Shown here one piece after another: positions 16,556 through 25,027 of a DNA stretch of 36,312 bases. Source of the DNA: Fidelibacterota bacterium (GTDB taxonomy: Bacteria; Fidelibacterota; UBA2242); NCBI GenBank assembly GCA_021161185.1, contig JAGHBC010000021.1, positions 1 to 36,312 of the forward strand. Reading direction: 5' to 3'. The notes beneath the pieces were generated by a model. That model worked only from the letters and a program-made list of their open reading frames with translations, searched no databases and was not told the origin of the DNA. Each line of letters begins with the position of its first letter. The stretch's first letter is position 1. The translations under genes and the position numbers were made by a program.

Positions 16556-17332
16556 ATGCCCCTATTTACAATAAAATTTATTACGGTAACAATATGGGAT
16601 GTTCTCGATATTCTGATTGTTTACTGGATTTTTTTGAAGCTTTACCAATTTTTCAAAGGTTCCCGCGCTTCACAAATGATATTTGGACTGGCGATTATCT
16701 TATTATTATCCTTTCTGGCCCATATCTTCAATTTACAGAGTCTGTCATGGATCATGGGGCAATTACAGACAGTGTGGGTCATTGCATTTGTCATTGTTTT
16801 TCAGCCGGAATTGCGCCGGATTCTGATCATGATTGGTCAGAACCGTTTTTTGAGACGGTTTATAAGTGAACCGAAATCAAAAACAATCGAAGCCATTATC
16901 GAAGCTTCGTTGGAATTGGTCCGCCGGAAATGGGGCGGTTTATTTGTTCTTGGGCGGGAAATTCGCTTGAAATCTATTCGTGAGAATGCCATTACTATAA
17001 ACGCCGAGGTATCTTCCAGTCTGCTAATTTCAATATTTAACCCCGGCAGTCCGCTCCACGATGGGGCAGTGATTATTCAAAATGATATTGTCGAAGCAGC
17101 CGGAGCTATTTTACCGCTTTCGGATAATCCGGATCTGGATCCCCTCTTGGGCACTCGCCATAGAGCCGCACTGGGATTGTCGGAGGAAACCGACGCCGTT
17201 ATAGTTATCATCTCGGAAGAGACTCAGAAAATTGCCGTTGCCTACCAGGGAATATTTTATCGCAGCGTTGATGAAGACATGCTGCGGGGCCTTCTGAATA
17301 AATTATTCTTCACCGGGAATGGAAAACGGTAA
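16556..17332 (+). CDS. cdaA: Diadenylate cyclase CdaA (c-di-AMP synthase)
   Basis: Membrane-bound enzyme that condenses two ATP to c-di-AMP. Three N-terminal hydrophobic segments (within about residues 8-85, 'ILIVYWIFLKLYQF', 'MIFGLAIILLLSFLAHI', 'TVWVIAFVIVFQPELRRIL') precede the DAC domain. That domain has the metal/adenine motif 'LHDGAVII' (about 165-172) and the phosphate-binding 'GTRHRAALGLSE' (about 198-209). The length of 258 aa matches the CdaA family. The usual Gram-positive partners cdaR and glmM are not adjacent; instead the gene ends the tilS-hpt-ftsH-folP run and is followed by a palindrome array. It begins 1 nt after the folP stop, so translation is probably coupled. Confidence 0.95.
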   Translation: MPLFTIKFITVTIWDVLDILIVYWIFLKLYQFFKGSRASQMIFGLAIILLLSFLAHIFNLQSLSWIMGQLQTVWVIAFVIVFQPELRRILIMIGQNRFLRRFISEPKSKTIEAIIEASLELVRRKWGGLFVLGREIRLKSIRENAITINAEVSSSLLISIFNPGSPLHDGAVIIQNDIVEAAGAILPLSDNPDLDPLLGTRHRAALGLSEETDAVIVIISEETQKIAVAYQGIFYRSVDEDMLRGLLNKLFFTGNGKR

Positions 17333-17367
17333 ATCCGGGGCTGGAGAATAAACCGGAATAAAAATAG

Positions 17368-17393
17368 ACCACAAAGACGCCAAGGCGCAAAGA
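17368..17393 (+). repeat. Copy of a dispersed CACAAAG-type repeat
   Basis: ACCACAAAGACGCCAAGGCG followed by CAAAG is close to a short intergenic repeat I recall from many FCB and delta-proteobacterial genomes (ACCACAAAGACACAAAGG-like), which in one frame reads 'HKDAKAQR'. It stands just upstream of hairpin array 2. Only one copy is seen in this window, so repeat status rests on memory, not on comparison here. Confidence 0.4.
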
Positions 17394-17395
17394 AG

Positions 17396-17527
17396 CGGGA
17401 AAGGTTAACCACCCAATTCATTGGTGGATACAGGATACGTGCCGCTTTCCCGAATTCATTCGGGTAACTTACCGACTAAAGTCGGAAACACGGTGGGCAG
17501 CCTTCATCCCTCGGTTAAAACCGGGGG
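17396..17527. repeat. Array of short palindromes with fixed tetraloops (array 2)
   Basis: The 489-nt gap between cdaA and porU contains a CCACCCAA-TTCA-TTGGTGG hairpin with one bulge (17409-17427), CCCGAA-TTCA-TTCGGG (17449-17464), CCGAC-TAAA-GTCGG (17472-17485) and CCCTCGGT-TAAA-ACCGGGGG with one G-T pair (17508-17527). An outer CGGGAAAG/CTTTCCCG pair (17396-17403 with 17445-17452) encloses the first hairpin and competes with the second. The shared design of variable stem and constant TTCA or TAAA loop, plus the 17-nt identity to array 1, marks both as members of one repeat class. No protein is encoded. Confidence 0.75.
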
Positions 17528-17561
17528 TTAATCTTTTTTCCCACTCGTAATCGTATTGCGG

Positions 17562-17648
17562 GGTCTAAGGACCTGACGAAACTATAAACAAACTAATTTT
17601 CAGGGAGCGGAGCGAGCCAAATTGGTTTTAATCACCGGGACTTAGACC
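17562..17648. repeat. Nested imperfect inverted repeat upstream of porU
   Basis: GGTCTAAG (17562-17569) pairs exactly with CTTAGACC (17641-17648), and inside it AAACTAATTT (17590-17599) pairs with AAATTGGTTT (17619-17628) with one G-T wobble. The apical 19 nt is GC-rich (CAGGGAGCGGAGCGAGCC). This could be a small MITE-like element, a structured leader or a cis-element. The remainder, 17649-17792, shows no further gene or strong signal. Confidence 0.55.
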
Positions 17649-17792
17649 TTCAAAAAGATGATAGGCATAACGTGGCAAGAAGAAAAAGGAAGCGAAAAAA
17701 AATATAGACATATTTTTCAGGTGTGTTAAATTAATCATGGCAATTATGAAGAACTTTTTATCAGGGAGACACACAGAATACATGTTTTTGTT

Positions 17793-17807
17793 ATACCTGA
17801 CAGGTAT
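17793..17807. promoter_or_regulatory. Perfect palindrome, operator-like, before porU
   Basis: ATACCTG-A-CAGGTAT is a perfect 7-bp inverted repeat around a single base, ending 1 nt before the porU ribosome site. The arms are too close for an RNA hairpin, so a dimeric DNA-binding protein site is the natural reading. The cognate regulator is unknown. Confidence 0.45.
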
Positions 17808-17808
17808 T

Positions 17809-17815
17809 GAGGGAG
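17809..17815 (+). promoter_or_regulatory. Shine-Dalgarno deciding the porU start
   Basis: GAGGGAG with a 6-nt spacer points to TTG at 17822. The track's TTG at 17807 overlaps this ribosome site and has none of its own. Confidence 0.7.
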
Positions 17816-17821
17816 ACATTC

Positions 17822-20800
17822 TTGTACAATTCAGTATTTGCCTTAATTATCAATATACTTTTATTGATCCCGATTTTTAATCGCGTTGGTTTTTCAAATC
17901 CCCAATTCATAACAAACCAACAGTCAGCTAATTATTCCGATATATGGCTTGACGACAACAGCTGGATATGGCGGGGCTCAGTCGCCGCACCCGATTTTAT
18001 CATTACAGACGACGGCTTTATTTCAATTCGTGCCGCAGCGCTGGAAAACGACAGCCGGTTGGCTTATCCTTCACTTCCCTGTTTCAACAAAATATTTAAT
18101 GCAATGCCTGAAGATATCAGTTATCATATTAATGGCTCAAATCGGGTTGTTCTGCCTGTTAACGGTAAACCGGAACGATTTTCCGATAGATCAAAGCCGG
18201 ACAATACAGAGTTTGAATTCAATGATCAGACCGTTCCCGATATCGGCAATATATATCCCCGGGAAACCGTTATTATCACATTTCTGGGGTATGTCAACAA
18301 CCTGCCGCTTACAAGCGTACGAATTTATCCCTATCAATTAATCGACAACGGCAAGCAGTTACGCTATTATGAAGAGATGAGTGTTTCCGTATCAATTGCT
18401 AATAATTCAAATCTCAGGATACTCCCGAAAGCTGCTAAATCGAATCTGGAAAACGCCTTAGATCTGAACAGTCAGGTTCGGCAATCATTACCGGGAAAGA
18501 CTCTTATGAAACTGGGCAGCCATTTTTTGTTTGGTCGGAAACTGATGCGCATTACCGTTGATTCCACCGGCATTTACCGCATTACCCGCTCAGCTCTCAA
18601 AGACAGCGGTGCCGCGATCAGTAATGTTGATCCGCGGTCGTTGCAGCTGTTCAATAGAGGCAATGAAGTGCCGATTTATGTTAAAGGCGAGTCCGACGGT
18701 TCATTTGACAAATCCGATTTTATCGAATTCTACGGACAGCGCAATCCCAACAGCGTTGCCGATTACTATTATGATCCTTTTACGGATAAGAATATCTACT
18801 TCCTTACCTGGGGCGAGCAAGACGGTCTGCGTTACGCTGAGGAATCGGCTAAAACGACGATTAGCAGTAATAATGCAATTGTTCCTACGGATTATGAATA
18901 CACTGCCCATTTTGAAGAGAACAGGTATTTCGACAGACTTGGTAGAGTTGATACCGATCTCCCTACGCACACGCGTGATCACTGGTTCTTTGACAGTGGT
19001 ATCAACGGCGGAACAACCAGGAGTTATACATTCCCATTGATTTATCCGAATATGAATACCATTGAGCGGTTCAATATTGAAGTCGGCATGCACGGCTTGA
19101 CCTATCAAGCTGGTAAGCATACAGTTTCCGTTTATATTAATGATTACTATACTGCCACCGACAGCTGGAGCGATCAGGTTCCGCATATCATCCGGAACGA
19201 TGTCGGGCAGGTACTTCAGAACCGCTATTTGAAGCATGGAGAAAACAAAATCCAGTTGTCGGTTGCCGGTGACGATCCTACGAATAAATATGACAAAGTT
19301 CTTTTTGATTATCTGAACATTCGCTATAAACGGCTATATCGAGCACATAAGGATCGGATCGATTTTGCCCGCCCGGAAAATAAGCCGACCGGCATCTATC
19401 ATTTCAAAATCGGCGGTTTTGAAGATCCGGATATCTCAGTCTATAAAATCGGGAAAAGCAAACTGATGGACTTCAGCGTTGAGTACAGTACGCTGACGGA
19501 TAACTACTCGGTCCTGATTGAGGATTACATCCACGATGACAATACGCTCTATATTGCCGCTTCTCGAACCGGCATTATGCAGCCGCGCAGTATTCAACCC
19601 GACACAATTTTTGATATCAGCGCCGAAGGCAAATCAATTGATCTTTTGATAATATCGGATCAGCAATTTAAGTATAATCTCGCGAAATTGATTTCCTTTT
19701 ACCAGAGTATCGGCATAAATGCTCATGTTGTCGGAATCAGAGATATTTACAACGAATTCAACGACGGAATCGTTAGCCCTTACGCCATTCGTGACTATCT
19801 GGCTTACATTCATGAAAGTTGGACACACAAACCACAAGCGGTCCTTCTGATTGGGGACTCCAAAATCCGGGAGAAAGAGTCTGTTCCTGCTTTTTTTTAC
19901 CAGTCTTATAAATATGGCGCCTGTCCCAGCGATCATTGGTATGTGGTTCTCGATGAAAAATCCGGGATACCGGAGTATGGTATCGGACGCTGGCCGGTAT
20001 CGGATCGGGAAGAACTGGAGCTGGTTATTGACAAACGCATTAATTATACAAATGAAACCCCGGTCGGTCCCTGGCACAATGAGCTGCTTTATATCGCCGG
20101 TTACGAGGACGCATTCAAGAACCAGACTGAAAATATGATCAACCGGCAGATACCTAAGGAATTCAGCATCAACCGAATCTTCATCAATCCATCATCTGTA
20201 AAAACGCCCTTTTTCGGCGGGTCTGACACTCTGATATATCTCTGGAACAAAGGCCTGATACTGATCAATTTCATGGGACATGGCGGTGGAGCGGTATGGT
20301 CTGACCGCTCCCTTTTTAACACCTCACACATTGAGTATCTCGATAATTATAATAAACTGCCCTTTATCACCAGTCTGACGTGTTTTACCGCCGATTTCAC
20401 AAATGTAACCGGACTCGGAGAGCACCTTCTGATAGCCGAAAACGGCGGGGCGATAGGTCTCTGGGGAGCGACCAGTGTCGGCTGGATAAAAAACGACTAC
20501 CTGATGGCTAAACCCTTCTATGACGTCATTTTCAATCCGGGAATGACTGTTGGAGAGGCAATCCGGTATGCGAAAATCAAGTATCTGGCGGATCATTACT
20601 TCGATTATCTGAAATTTTCAATGGTCAATTCTTTTATGCTTATCGGCGATCCGACCATCGAGATTCCCTTTCCCGGAAAACAGTCAAATCTGACGATCAG
20701 CGAAAGTAATCCACAACCCGGTCAAACTATCGAACTTTCCGGCTTGACGCCGTTTACATCCGGTGAGATTTATACCCAGTTGTACGATTCTGCTACCTGC

Positions 20801-22693
20801 CGGGTATACCCGGAACCGCAAATCGGGCAAATCGAAAACGGTATGGTTCGGCAATCGATCGAACTGCCCTTAAACATAAATCCGGGCAATACGTTTATTA
20901 ATTACTACTTCCACAATGCTGAAGCGATAGACGACGGTCACGGAGTCACATTATTGAACATCCGGGGATTGAATTTCTACAATTTCAATACTCAGCCGGA
21001 ACTGCCGGAAAAAAACCAGGGTTTCATCATTTCAGTGCGGACAGAATTAGCGAACATCGATTCTATTATATGTGAGCTGGATACGGTCAATGCGTATGAG
21101 TACCTCGATGAAAACGGAATTGAGTATGTCAGCAGCTTTAATAATCCGGCGTCAATCACTAAACAAAAAATGGTTCAGGATATCGCAGAACCCAACCGCT
21201 GGCATTTGCAAAGTCCTCTGAAAATCGGCGGCGCCGGAAAATTGATCGGTGTCAGATTTGTTGCCTATGATAATTCCCAGAATCAAACCGTCAGTAACGC
21301 ATTTTCCGTCAAGATAAAACAAAATCCCGATCTCGCGGCAATAGGCATTTCACAGGGGGGAACAACATTCCCGGAATTATTGGTCGAGGTAAATTATAAC
21401 GGCGACGATACCCTGCAAACAGACATGATAGCATATAAAGTAAACGACAACGCCGAATCGATTTTCAATACCACCCAAATTCGACTGTTACCTAACCGCA
21501 AATCCACGCACCCAATTCCCGGAATATTAGGTACAGGCTGGCAACAATTTAAAATTGTTATCGATCCGTTAAATAAAATCAATGAATTGAATGAAGCGAA
21601 TAATACGTTAACCGATTCCCTCTATATTAACACATTCCCGGTGCTGCCGACAATCGGCACAAGCCTGAATGGTATAAATACCGACACATTGAAATTTGAC
21701 CGGTATTCAATTCTGATTGAACCAAACAGCCTGATGGATTCATCCGTATTGATTATCAACCGGAAATTCATATCACAGAACTCAAATCAGCCGCAATTTT
21801 TAATTCAGAACAGTATCCGCGGCGGGCAGCTCGAAAGTATTGATATTTCGCTGCCCAATGTTTCCGACACTCTTCTCAAGCCGTTGCTGGTTGAGATATT
21901 TTCTTCTGATACAACGGATCACGACGTATTCATTGCGCACCGGGATCCCTATCTGAGAATATGGATAAAACAAGCCACTCAGCACCGGCGTAGCAGTTAT
22001 GTGACCGAGTCATCCCGCCCCGGTCAATTTACGCTTATTAAATGCCTGGACACCGAACCGCCGGCGCTTGAGCTAAGCCTCGACGGACGACAGTTTTTCC
22101 AGAATTCTTTCGTCTCCAGGAAACCGAACATTTCCATTATCGCCGAAGATCAGAATGGAGTTTCATTCGACAGGACAGGACTGCGGGTTTTTCTGGATGG
22201 AAACGCCGTCAGTTTTTCTGATCTGAATATTCCGGATACTTTGACAAATAGCAATTACGTCTCTGCCCAATTCCGCCCGGAACTTGAATACGGCGATCAT
22301 GATATTGAAGTCACTATAAAAGATGCAGCCGGCAATCGCACTGCCGATCAGATCGTTTTTACCGTTAGCGATGAACTGAAACTGATCGATTACGGGAACT
22401 ATCCGAATCCTTTCAAAGACCGAACAACTTTCATATATGAGTTAACCCAGCGGGTTGAAAAATTCAAAATAAATATTTATGCGCCATCCGGGCGTTTAAT
22501 AAAAGTCCTGGAGGAAGCGACTATTTTCAGCGCCGGTTTGGATATGAATGAAGGCGGGTACCACGAAATTATGTGGGATGGTCTTGATAAAGACGGAAAT
22601 TTCATTGCCAACGGTGTATATTTTTATAAAATGATCGCAAAAAAACAAAATAAAAAGGCAACATCTATTGGTAAGATCGCAAAGGCCCGATGA
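17822..22693 (+). CDS. porU: PorU-like C25 (gingipain-family) peptidase with C-terminal sorting domain
   Basis: Large secreted cysteine peptidase of 1623 aa. A signal segment 'VFALIINILLLIPIF' starts it. The region from about residue 240 ('RITVDSTGIYRITRSAL', 'GSFDKSDFIEFYGQ', 'DKNIYFLTWGE') is the PorU-type N-terminal domain. The C25 catalytic domain spans about 604-950, with His820 in 'GHGG' and Cys854 in 'SLTCFTADF'; the 34-residue spacing is close to the gingipain dyad. A CARDB/Ig-like region (about 1170-1265), a further Ig-like domain (about 1435-1520) and a FlgD-type 'YPNPF' domain (about 1525-1623) follow. PorU is the type IX secretion sortase that removes sorting domains and attaches cargo; a PorV-like gene directly behind supports this. 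It is longer than P. gingivalis PorU (about 1150 aa). A secreted C25 cargo protease is the alternative. Confidence 0.75.
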   Translation: MYNSVFALIINILLLIPIFNRVGFSNPQFITNQQSANYSDIWLDDNSWIWRGSVAAPDFIITDDGFISIRAAALENDSRLAYPSLPCFNKIFNAMPEDISYHINGSNRVVLPVNGKPERFSDRSKPDNTEFEFNDQTVPDIGNIYPRETVIITFLGYVNNLPLTSVRIYPYQLIDNGKQLRYYEEMSVSVSIANNSNLRILPKAAKSNLENALDLNSQVRQSLPGKTLMKLGSHFLFGRKLMRITVDSTGIYRITRSALKDSGAAISNVDPRSLQLFNRGNEVPIYVKGESDGSFDKSDFIEFYGQRNPNSVADYYYDPFTDKNIYFLTWGEQDGLRYAEESAKTTISSNNAIVPTDYEYTAHFEENRYFDRLGRVDTDLPTHTRDHWFFDSGINGGTTRSYTFPLIYPNMNTIERFNIEVGMHGLTYQAGKHTVSVYINDYYTATDSWSDQVPHIIRNDVGQVLQNRYLKHGENKIQLSVAGDDPTNKYDKVLFDYLNIRYKRLYRAHKDRIDFARPENKPTGIYHFKIGGFEDPDISVYKIGKSKLMDFSVEYSTLTDNYSVLIEDYIHDDNTLYIAASRTGIMQPRSIQPDTIFDISAEGKSIDLLIISDQQFKYNLAKLISFYQSIGINAHVVGIRDIYNEFNDGIVSPYAIRDYLAYIHESWTHKPQAVLLIGDSKIREKESVPAFFYQSYKYGACPSDHWYVVLDEKSGIPEYGIGRWPVSDREELELVIDKRINYTNETPVGPWHNELLYIAGYEDAFKNQTENMINRQIPKEFSINRIFINPSSVKTPFFGGSDTLIYLWNKGLILINFMGHGGGAVWSDRSLFNTSHIEYLDNYNKLPFITSLTCFTADFTNVTGLGEHLLIAENGGAIGLWGATSVGWIKNDYLMAKPFYDVIFNPGMTVGEAIRYAKIKYLADHYFDYLKFSMVNSFMLIGDPTIEIPFPGKQSNLTISESNPQPGQTIELSGLTPFTSGEIYTQLYDSATCRVYPEPQIGQIENGMVRQSIELPLNINPGNTFINYYFHNAEAIDDGHGVTLLNIRGLNFYNFNTQPELPEKNQGFIISVRTELANIDSIICELDTVNAYEYLDENGIEYVSSFNNPASITKQKMVQDIAEPNRWHLQSPLKIGGAGKLIGVRFVAYDNSQNQTVSNAFSVKIKQNPDLAAIGISQGGTTFPELLVEVNYNGDDTLQTDMIAYKVNDNAESIFNTTQIRLLPNRKSTHPIPGILGTGWQQFKIVIDPLNKINELNEANNTLTDSLYINTFPVLPTIGTSLNGINTDTLKFDRYSILIEPNSLMDSSVLIINRKFISQNSNQPQFLIQNSIRGGQLESIDISLPNVSDTLLKPLLVEIFSSDTTDHDVFIAHRDPYLRIWIKQATQHRRSSYVTESSRPGQFTLIKCLDTEPPALELSLDGRQFFQNSFVSRKPNISIIAEDQNGVSFDRTGLRVFLDGNAVSFSDLNIPDTLTNSNYVSAQFRPELEYGDHDIEVTIKDAAGNRTADQIVFTVSDELKLIDYGNYPNPFKDRTTFIYELTQRVEKFKINIYAPSGRLIKVLEEATIFSAGLDMNEGGYHEIMWDGLDKDGNFIANGVYFYKMIAKKQNKKATSIGKIAKAR

Positions 22694-23700
22694 AAGTCAG
22701 ATTCCGAATTTTTATGCTAATGTTTGTTTGCGGGATAATTGCCCAGGGCGGGGAATATGCCGACTCCTTTCTTGAAACGGGAGTCAGCGCCCGCGCTCTG
22801 GCGATGGCTAATGCCACAGGTGCGCTTGACCGTAGCGCAACTTCTTTTTCGAGTAATCCCGCTGGTCTGGCATTCGTTCGGCAAACTCAAGTTGGATTAA
22901 TGTACACTTCCCAATTTGGGCTGGCAAATCATAATTATATCGGACTTGCCCTGCCCCTTTCAGAAAAATCTTCGGGAGCGGTCAGTTGGGTCCGATTCGG
23001 TGTGGATGATATTCCAATTCGACCGGATATTCTCAGAGAAGTCACTGATCCGGCGGCCCGGCGGGATTCCATTATTGCCCTGCAGAATTATCCATTTAAA
23101 ACATTTAGCGATCTTGAGGACGCTTTTTTTATCAGCTATGCTCGTCATATTTCAAAATCTGTTAGTCTCGGTTGGCGTTATTCACGCTTCACCATTGAAA
23201 TTCCCTGGGGCATTAATTTCAAAATAATCTATAAGAAACTTTATAATCTTGAAGCTTACGGTATTGGTATCGATATTGGCGGACGTTTATGTGTCAGCGG
23301 TGAAGAACTGTTTGAAATAAAGAAACTTGGGAAACTCAACGTCGGACTGGCATTGAAAGATGCGACCGGAACAGTAATCTATTGGAATACCAAACGGCAG
23401 GATGAGATTAGATTTTACCCGGTTTTTTCTTTTGGACTTGAACAGACTATCGAAAAATATCACATGCATTTAAATGTGGGAATAGAAAAGGATTATCGTC
23501 ATCAGGATAAAATGAGGTACGGTCTGGAGTGTATTGTTAAGGACAAAATAAGTTTCCGGGCAGGTATAAATAAAACTGGTATAACAACCGGATTAGGTTT
23601 AATTTATAAGGTGATGAATCGAATTATTAATACTGATTATACGTTTTTTAACCATGATCTTGGAGCAACCCACAGAATAGGAGTCGGAATCGAACTTTGA
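22690..23700 (+). CDS. porV: PorV-like outer-membrane barrel protein (UPF0164/PorV family)
   Basis: Predicted outer-membrane beta-barrel of the PorV/PorQ (FadL-like) family. A signal peptide 'IFMLMFVCGIIAQGG' is followed by the family opening 'FLETGVSARALAMANATGAL' and 'ATSFSSNPAGLAFVRQTQVGLMYTSQF'. Alternating amphipathic strands fill the rest, and it ends 'HRIGVGIEL'. PorV is the shuttle protein that brings type IX cargo to the PorU sortase, and porU-porV adjacency is known in Porphyromonas. Here the ATG overlaps the porU stop (ATGA). At 336 aa it is slightly shorter than typical PorV. Genomes of this group often hold several paralogues, so the exact PorV identity depends on the neighbourhood. 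Confidence 0.75.
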   Translation: MKVRFRIFMLMFVCGIIAQGGEYADSFLETGVSARALAMANATGALDRSATSFSSNPAGLAFVRQTQVGLMYTSQFGLANHNYIGLALPLSEKSSGAVSWVRFGVDDIPIRPDILREVTDPAARRDSIIALQNYPFKTFSDLEDAFFISYARHISKSVSLGWRYSRFTIEIPWGINFKIIYKKLYNLEAYGIGIDIGGRLCVSGEELFEIKKLGKLNVGLALKDATGTVIYWNTKRQDEIRFYPVFSFGLEQTIEKYHMHLNVGIEKDYRHQDKMRYGLECIVKDKISFRAGINKTGITTGLGLIYKVMNRIINTDYTFFNHDLGATHRIGVGIEL

Positions 23701-24458
23701 AGATAATCTCACTATTAAAAATATTTTTAATGGTTTCAATGATAATAATAGTTCCCAATTGTGGTGAAAGTATCGAGGATCCCGACGCTCCCGCGCCGCC
23801 GGTATGGGTTTGCAAATCCGCGCCTACGGACACAATCGCCACCGGTATTCGCCCGTATAACGAAGGCAACGGAATTATACTGGAATGGCATCCAAACCTC
23901 GAAGAGGACATTTCAGGCTACAAGCTTTATAAGGCTGAGCAAGATATTGAAAACAAATTCACATTGGTGGCAGATATAAATGCATTTTCAGTGAGTGGTG
24001 CAGATACGTTTTTTGTCGATGATTCGGTAAAATTCGGGATCGATTATTACTATTACCTGAGAGCATATGATCAGGCTGGCAATAAAAGCAATCCTTCGGA
24101 TACAATACAATATGCAGTAATCAGCAAGGTTGAACCACGGAAACCAATCGGAACAATAACCGCTCAACCGATGATATTTGAATGGAATGACTTTTCAAAC
24201 CTGAATCCTGAATATGTTATCCGGCTTGAAAACTTAGAAACACATAATGTTATTTGGATTTCTCGCTTTACAACACCAAATTATGGAGATTTTTGCCAGT
24301 CGATAAATTTTAATTTTGATGGTTTAGCTGAACCCGGCGCTCTGTCATCCGGACAGTGGTATCGCTGGTGTATAAAATCTATAGTTTATGTTGATCCGCA
24401 TACCAATATTGATATCGAAGGTTCAGTCTCTAATTGGGAGTATTTCTCAATTGAATAG
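23697..24458 (+). CDS. Putative lipoprotein with fibronectin type III-like domain
   Basis: Small exported protein of 253 aa. The start is TTG overlapping the porV stop (TTGA). A hydrophobic N-terminus ('IFLMVSMIIIVPNC') ends in a Cys that could be lipidated; Asn at -1 is atypical for a lipobox, so this is uncertain. Residues about 35-145 form a fibronectin III-like domain ('GIILEWHPNLEEDISGYKLYKA', 'DYYYYLRAYDQAGNKSNPSD'). A second beta-rich domain (about 150-253, 'FEWNDFSNLNPEYVIRLEN', 'GQWYRWCIKSI') looks like another Ig-like fold. I do not recognise a specific function. Coupling to porU-porV suggests a periplasmic or surface accessory of that system, which is inference only. Confidence 0.6.
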   Translation: MKIISLLKIFLMVSMIIIVPNCGESIEDPDAPAPPVWVCKSAPTDTIATGIRPYNEGNGIILEWHPNLEEDISGYKLYKAEQDIENKFTLVADINAFSVSGADTFFVDDSVKFGIDYYYYLRAYDQAGNKSNPSDTIQYAVISKVEPRKPIGTITAQPMIFEWNDFSNLNPEYVIRLENLETHNVIWISRFTTPNYGDFCQSINFNFDGLAEPGALSSGQWYRWCIKSIVYVDPHTNIDIEGSVSNWEYFSIE

Positions 24459-24470
24459 CAAGGGGAAAAT

Positions 24471-24971
24471 GTGAAAAAAGGCTTAATTGTCATATTCTTG
24501 ATTGTTTTTATAACGACCGGTTTTAGTCAGGAATCTTTGCGAACGCAAAGCGATTTAACGAATCGTCCAAGCGCTTCACGGTATATCCTCTCCGCGACAA
24601 ATGATGCGTTGTTAATGACCGTCAGAGTCTGGGGGGAGGTTAAGAAACCTGGCCTGTATGATGTCCCGATTGGAACCGATCTGGTTGAGTTGATCTCTTC
24701 AGCCGGAGGGCCGACGAACATGGCAAAATTAACTAAAATTAAGGTCATTCACTCGTCTCATAAGGATGAAGAAAATTATGTATCTGTTATTAATATCAAA
24801 GAATTTCTTGATACCGGTAATGCCGAACTAATCCCGGAAATCAGACCAAACGATACGGTTGTCGTACCCATTAAACCAACTCAATACATCCTAACCTCTC
24901 TATCGTGGACTCAACAATTATTAAGTCTGTTTTCTGCTTATGCGTTAATACAATACTACACCAGTAGATAA
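24471..24971 (+). CDS. Exported SLBB-domain protein
   Basis: Protein of 166 aa starting at GTG 24471 with AAGGGGA about 5 nt upstream; the overlapping ATG at 24469 runs straight into TGA. A signal peptide 'KKGLIVIFLIVFITTGFS' is followed by an SLBB-type domain (about residues 48-125, 'VRVWGEVKKPGLYDVPIGTDL', 'VELISSAGGPTNMAKLTKIKVI', 'IRPNDTVVVP'). It closes with a short hydrophobic tail ('QQLLSLFSAYALIQYY') that may be a membrane anchor. SLBB domains occur in polysaccharide export (Wza-type) and cobalamin-related proteins; here the Poly_export domain is missing. It is last in the porU-porV cluster, 12 nt after the previous gene. Its role there is unknown. Confidence 0.72.
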   Translation: MKKGLIVIFLIVFITTGFSQESLRTQSDLTNRPSASRYILSATNDALLMTVRVWGEVKKPGLYDVPIGTDLVELISSAGGPTNMAKLTKIKVIHSSHKDEENYVSVINIKEFLDTGNAELIPEIRPNDTVVVPIKPTQYILTSLSWTQQLLSLFSAYALIQYYTSR

Positions 24972-25027
24972 TTAATTGATTTCAATGATTACTATATGAA
25001 TCTAAAAAAAAATAGGAGTTTCTAAAT

